Shown: positions 58,758 to 64,000 of the stretch, piece after piece
Position numbering within the stretch: the stretch's first letter is position 1
Layout of the letters: the number at the start of each line of letters is the position of its first letter
NCBI GenBank assembly: GCA_018340375.1
Contig: JAFFJZ010000001.1
Location: 41,098,001-41,162,000, forward strand
DNA length: 64,000 nt
From: Gonatopus flavifemur
Taxonomy: Eukaryota; Arthropoda; Insecta; Hymenoptera; Dryinidae
Direction: 5' to 3'
Translations under genes and position numbers: made by a program
Notes under the pieces: model-generated
The model's database searches: none
The model's input: only the letters and a program-made list of their open reading frames with translations
What the model was told of the DNA's origin: nothing

Positions 58758-61700
58758 AAATGAAAGAAAATAATCCGCGTTTTAACAAAGAGGTTGAAGT
58801 ATGATATCATTTCCATTTGAGTGCAACGTTAAAAAAAAAGTGGATTCGGAGACATCTCGTGGTAGATGGAATTATCTTCACAGATGAAAATAAAATGGTC
58901 AGATTCTTGGCGGAAAATAAATTATACACGGATATCTCTCTTTTTATTCTCTCTGTCCTGATTTATTTCACCTACACGAATGTGATACGTTGATGGAAAA
59001 TGTTTCATACACAAAAAGACACAAACGTTATATTTTCGAATTGTGAATATACATTGCTTAAGGACTAATCCGAAAAAGTGGAAAAGGTTGCAAGTTTTGA
59101 GGATATATTCTAAAAATTTTCTAAATTCTGGTTGGATGGCCAACGGTAGATTTTCTGTTTCGATCAATTGGTGGCGAACCAGCCCAACAATGGAGCTATT
59201 TGATAATCAGCTGATGCACAATTGTGTTAGCCCGACTAGAAATTTATCTTCTCAATCTACTGACTTAATCTCAAGCTCACTCGAACTCTGACAAGCATTG
59301 TCACGCTTGACTATCATCAGAACTTTATCAAGAAAACCTTTGAAACAAAAGATTCCAGATCTAAGAGTTGAGATCTTGGGGAATAGAGTCAGATTTATGA
59401 GGTGATAGGATATGGTCACGTGAATTTATCAGCTAGGGAATGGAAGAACTGATCAGATGTGTTTTATGCACTGTGAACTGCGCTTTGCAGCCAAATGCAA
59501 TGTGCGCACTCGTAAAAAAAATTCCTGAAAATCAAGAAATTTTAGAATTATTTAATACGGTTTATTATTCTTGGAATCCCCGGTTAATTAAGTTATTTAA
59601 GTTCTAATTCTTTATTGAGAAATTCCCGTAGAATCTGAGGGTTCATTTGTCCAAACCGATAGATTCACTGTTAGAATACTAGGAGATAAAAGGTGCACAC
59701 GATTTCTTTTAGAAAGTCCATATTGTTGGATATATTCCTCTACCCTCAAAAAAACCTTGGAATCCAAATATATTCAACGAAAAAAAACAAGGAAGTCCTT
59801 CTAGATGTTCTAAACACCAGGAAGAGTCAAATAAACAGAGAACATGGATGATCCCTAGTTCAAATCACTGTGATGATTTTTTTAGACTATCACGAGGTCT
59901 CAAAAGTCCCTCGCAAAAGCCTAATGATCCCTTGCGGGGCCTAGAAATTGATTACAGTGATTTCTACACGAAGCTAGGAAGATGAATCACTCGCAGGAAG
60001 AAATTTCAATAAAAAATTGTACAGATGCGATGGATGAATTATTTTTTACACAAAATATCCACAGTGCAACATACAAAATAGTCTGAATGATCAGAGTATT
60101 GGCATGATATAGGTGGAATAAGAGAAATGTATGAGAAACATCAATTACATTGGAAATTCACTTTCTTTTTATCATTGCTTCCGTTACTTTACACGATCAA
60201 TGGAATTTAGTGTCAAACTGTATTACATTCGCGGTACGAAACTGAGATGAATAACGTCAACGATGAGAGAGAATTGTTCATCTCGACAACTATCCACACC
60301 AATACATCTTAAATAAAATTACCTCGAGCACTTGGTCTTCTCCAACGGAGATTAGATCCTTTCTCAGAATCATGAAATGTATTGTTTTCAACGAATCGAA
60401 TCACGCCGAGATGTTTTGCATCCCAGCGTGACCGAAATATTGTGAGAGAAAGTTTCATGGTTTTATATATATATATATATACGTACGAGAACGATGTATT
60501 CCATTATCTACAGCAAGAATTGTATTCTCTCGTCGCTTGATCCGCAGAGACCTCTTGCACTGAATGAGGTAGTTTAATTAAAAAGTTCAGATTACGTTCC
60601 TCCAACGAAACAATGTGGAATATTCGCGTGTTTCTGAATATTCTATCCCTCTCTCTCACTTAGGTAGTTCGTTAATTAACTTCGTAACGGATAAACTTTT
60701 GTATCTTTGAAACTCTATGGAATATATATATATATCTTTTCTTTCACCGAAGAAATAAACGTTCCGAAATCTATGCATCGAAGAATATATCCCTACGTGA
60801 AAGCAGAGCTCCAAGATCGTGTCGAATACTTAGATCGGAACCCATGATCGTAGAAAATCGTTGATATCATGTCACTTTTGACGCGTGTTGTAGTACATGC
60901 ACAGAGATGGGACGATCTCGTAGCATCGCATTTTCATTTCCGCAGTTGGATTTGATCGATCATAGAACGATACCAGTCAGGTGGATTTGTAAATTCTGCA
61001 AGCGAGCAAGAAATGCGTTTCTGGAGAGGATTCGAGCTCATCGGAGGAAAACGACGGGGTGTGGGAAAGCAGAGAAAAACGAATCTGAAAGAGGGAACGT
61101 ATGTTCTATATATACTGTTAGGGGCCAACACCACCGCCGAGAGAACCAATATCGGAAAGCGGTGAGTTTCCCGGTATCAGCTGCAAGCAACAGCTTCTAA
61201 TAAAATATGATATAATTCCGATATATGCCGTAAAGATAACCCAACTGTATATATTTATGTGTAGATATGTGTATACTTACCGAACGGCGAATCAAAGTCT
61301 TCAGCCGAGTTTCAACGAGTATCGACACGTGAATTGAAAACGTTATCACAGAAGCACTCTACCACGTTGAATACTCGTGTAAATAAAATACAGGGACCAG
61401 GATATATTTATGAGCGATTGTTTCCAAAAACCTCAGGATCGTAATTATGATTCTATCGAATCAATCAATTTCCTGAATGTTCAAACCAAATAACGTCGAA
61501 CTAAATTCACGGAAGAGGTAAATACATATACGCGTACAGAAATGTGGATCTCATTGGACGGGAGAGAATTATGTTTTTTGAATTGGAATAATCCACGAGG
61601 GGCCTATTTCAACCACATATTTATGAGCTCGTTTCACAATCGCACACCATCAGGGACCTCCTGGGGTATTTATTCCTATATTTTCAGCCGGTGGGAAAGA

Positions 61701-62017
61701 GCGTAACATCAAAGTTTAATTCACGGTGGTTCTCGCGAATGCATGTAATGAAATTCACAAATCGAATTTACATTCTCATACAGTTGAGATTTTAATCATT
61801 TCATTTGGACATTTATCCACAAATTTTGATGTCTACGTATTAGCGTATAGAATAAATATCCCGCAATCGAATCAATGTGAAAACAGAATTTATATGCGAG
61901 GAGAAGATAAGATAGGGGAGACGAAATTTGTACTTCCCTCTCTGATGTGACAACGAGAAGCAACTCCGATTAATTGATAAGGTAAGATTGTTGAGTAGCT
62001 GGACTTGTGTATGATAA
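58758..62017. other. Unannotated stretch with AT microsatellites and a possible exon end
   Basis: (AT)n at 60464-60481 and 60722-60736. A GC-richer segment at 60900-61170 ends in GCG|GTGAGT, a strong splice-donor-like sequence at 61162-61167, with ctatatata at 61103-61111 upstream. No protein recognised. Confidence 0.4.
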
Positions 62018-63311
62018 CCCGTGCAGAAATCCAGTATTTCTTGCATAGTCTCGCAAACAGTCTTGTGAATAGTCTCGCAAAGAATCCTGAATAGTCTTGG
62101 AAATGATATTGCAAATGGTCTCGGTTATAAAACAATCCGAGATATGAATGAGATCTCGTCAATAGTAGATGCTGACAGTCTCGCTAATCATCTCGCAAAA
62201 TTATTGCAAAATTTCGAGATTTTTACCAAAAAATCAAGGGATTACATTCTCGGATGAAAAAAAAATGTATATATCTCATCCGGAATCGAACTTGAATCTT
62301 CGTGATCCAAGATCCGACTCTATTGTCGCTCACCTATGATACTGTATGAATATAGTAGACCTTGAAAACTTATATGAACTTGACTTGATTAAAAATGATT
62401 TATAGATAAAATAATTATCCTAAAATGATTACTTTTCACCAACCGATAAATCTTCTATACGGTGCAAGAAGTGTTGTTACTGAAATTGTGTTGACAATAC
62501 ATATTAAATCTATTCATTTGATGAATTCAATCGTAGAAAGTTTCATATATCTCTGAATAATTTAGGTTCATGCTCTATCGAATGAGAAAACAAAATAATA
62601 ATAAAAGTCATTTCATGGATTAACTAGAATACAATGAAATACGAATAGGCTATGATCGTCGGTAGAATAATATCATTTGATCTCTTCCCATTAATTTATC
62701 ACGGAATAAGTCGAGTCAACTTCGAGTGATCATGACATTTCTAAAACATATCTGAGATGATTATTTTTGGAAAAACTTGAAGAATTATTGGAGAATGAGA
62801 TTTTTCTGAATAATTGCTTACAATTCATCAAGCTATAGCTTTCGTTGACAAAGTTGTCGCCAAAAACAATCCAGTCTCTTCCAAACCAATAATACGAATC
62901 ATCGATGTTGAGTAATGTCTGTAATTCTAAATACTCAATAAATTATTGAATCACCGATCCTATCACCTTCTCAAGAAATTATCGTCATATTTGAAAATGG
63001 AAATGTCTTTTCTATAGCGGAAAACTGCACGATCGATTAGTCAAAAATGAAAAATCAATGCATGCATCAATAAAAATTCAATGAGAAAATACAATATTTA
63101 ATAAGTTTAGAAGAAAGGGTTAAAATTTGAAGTGATGTAACTGAGTTTGTACCATTTTTTTCCAAGAATTCAAGCAATGCTATGCGAGACTTCAAGCGAG
63201 ATTATTAGCGAGATCTCGCTAAGGTATTGGATTGTTTCATAAGCGAGATACTCAAAAGACGACGCGAGACTATTTGTGAGACTGTTGCGAGACTCTGAAT
63301 TTTCGTGCGGG
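62018..63311 (-). mobile_element. 1.3-kb CCC-tipped element, family C copy 2 (inverted relative to copy 1)
   Basis: Left CCCGTGCAGAAATCCAG, right CTGAATTTTCGTGCGGG. Reverse-complemented it matches 19508-20837 along its length: agactgtcagc, ttgttttataaccgagacca, aaaagagactggattg-like sequence and the same order of blocks. Subterminal agtctcgc words are present on both sides. The open frame seen in copy 1 is degraded here. No transposase recognised. Confidence 0.82.
62262..62336 (-). other. tRNA-like module in element C2
   Basis: On the minus strand: ggtgagcgacaatagagtcg, atcttggatcacgaagattc, agttcgattccgg, and then a T run (complement of the A run at 62258-62266). The box-B-like core GTTCGATTCC is better preserved than in copy 1. 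Confidence 0.45.
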
Positions 63312-63324
63312 AAGCGTGTATACG

Positions 63325-63616
63325 CACTGAGAACCCAATTTCTTAAACTTGAAGAAAATTTCTTTGCCCTCACTCTGATAAATCTTGTTTCCGATGGAGA
63401 AAATGATTCATTTCAATGAAAAAATTTCTCATTGAATTGAAATCACATTCTTTGAATACAAGAAGGATTACAATTCTCTTTGAATTCGAGAATTTTTCGT
63501 TTCAATTTGATAATAAGTTTTTCCATTTCACTGATTTTTTTTCCATTGAACAAAAGATTTATTAGAATGAGGGCAAAGAAAAGTCCCTTTCGGTCTAAGA
63601 AATGGGGTTCTCAGTG
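63325..63616. mobile_element. MITE family K copy 2 with CG duplication
   Basis: Left CACTGAGAACCCAATTTCTT, right AAGAAATGGGGTTCTCAGTG. Flanks are CG on both sides (63323-63324, 63617-63618) where the sister copy at 26052 has TA. Length 292 bp. It lies 13 bp from the end of element C2. Confidence 0.85.
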
Positions 63617-64000
63617 CGGGGAGAAGTGTATGGGATTGATAACCGTTCATTGAAACAAGTGTCCGTAATCAAATCAACCCTTCGCTATGAAAGATACGCG
63701 CGCTTGTATGAATGTTAACAAACACAGAACCCTGAATTCTTTTTTCGAGCAGCGATACATGTTTTGAAGTGAGAAATTCCAATTTCTGACAAAAAGGAAT
63801 TCTTTGACCTCCCACAAAATCACCAAGTTTTCTCTATCGAGGGAGTGAAAAGATGTGAAATCAATATGTGCTGACAAGTACATTTGGTTATTCAAATGGT
63901 ATTCAAACGATTGCTGGTAGGGATATCGTAACTTTGATGCATCGAGAGTACATTCACCGTAGTTCATGACTTTGTCTGGAAAATTCAAAGTGACGAGAAA
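63617..64000. other. Unannotated end of the window
   Basis: A 104-codon minus-strand frame (63674-63988) has no recognisable motif. Confidence 0.4.

Noticed and set aside
1..64000. CRISPR arrays, bacterial operons, phage genes or viral genes
   Set aside because: No regularly spaced repeats, no operon structure and no viral protein motif were seen. The sequence has the character of animal non-coding DNA.

Overview
This window is AT-rich animal nuclear DNA, most likely from an insect. The evidence is a decayed mariner transposase, CA/CT/TTC/GAC microsatellites, scattered polypyrimidine tracts and splice-like signals, and the absence of any bacterial gene layout. A hymenopteran would fit, but that is only an inference. 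I find no intact protein-coding gene that I can name. Almost all of the open reading frames are chance frames or frames running through repeats. The window reads as intergenic or long-intron DNA that has been repeatedly invaded by short non-autonomous DNA transposons.

The one recognisable protein relic is a mariner transposase pseudogene (3790-4979). Its 3' terminal repeat is preserved to 5040, it carries stops and frameshifts, two catalytic aspartates are substituted, and another small element is inserted in it. Everything else mobile is non-autonomous and falls into five groups. (1) TTAA-flanked elements (2476-3189, 9100-9351, 14492-17190, 25020-25746, 43760-44131). (2) Many elements with tips CACTG/CACGG/CATGG followed by an A-rich stretch. 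They usually sit at TA, but several have other 2-bp duplications (AA, TG, CG, CA). (3) GGGTGA-tipped elements at TA (21581-22610, 43790-43998). (4) A broad CCC-tipped group (CCCAAGCGTGTATT, CCCGTGTAGAAAT, CCCATGTGGAAAT and variants). Its interiors are built from repeated short words (gggccaa, ccagtactgg, agtctcgc), and many members share a small hairpin around GATGTTATC. (5) A 129-bp hAT-like element with a perfect 8-bp duplication (15172-15300).

Nesting is frequent and gives a relative history. 21581-22610 holds three layers, 11986-12852 contains 12183-12798, 24970-25979 contains 25020-25746, 42962-43750 contains 43103-43692, and 14492-17190 contains at least three insertions. Two 1.3-kb inverted copies (19508-20837 and 62018-63311) carry a tRNA-like module that also occurs separately, split by an insertion, at 39265-40745.

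Segments between elements are mostly featureless AT-rich DNA. A few GC-richer segments (27480-27800, 45540-45745, 58080-58640, 60900-61170) are the best places to look for exons or promoters. The strongest candidate for something undescribed is the CCC-tipped group with its shared GATGTTATC hairpin. The relaxed 2-bp target-site family is second.
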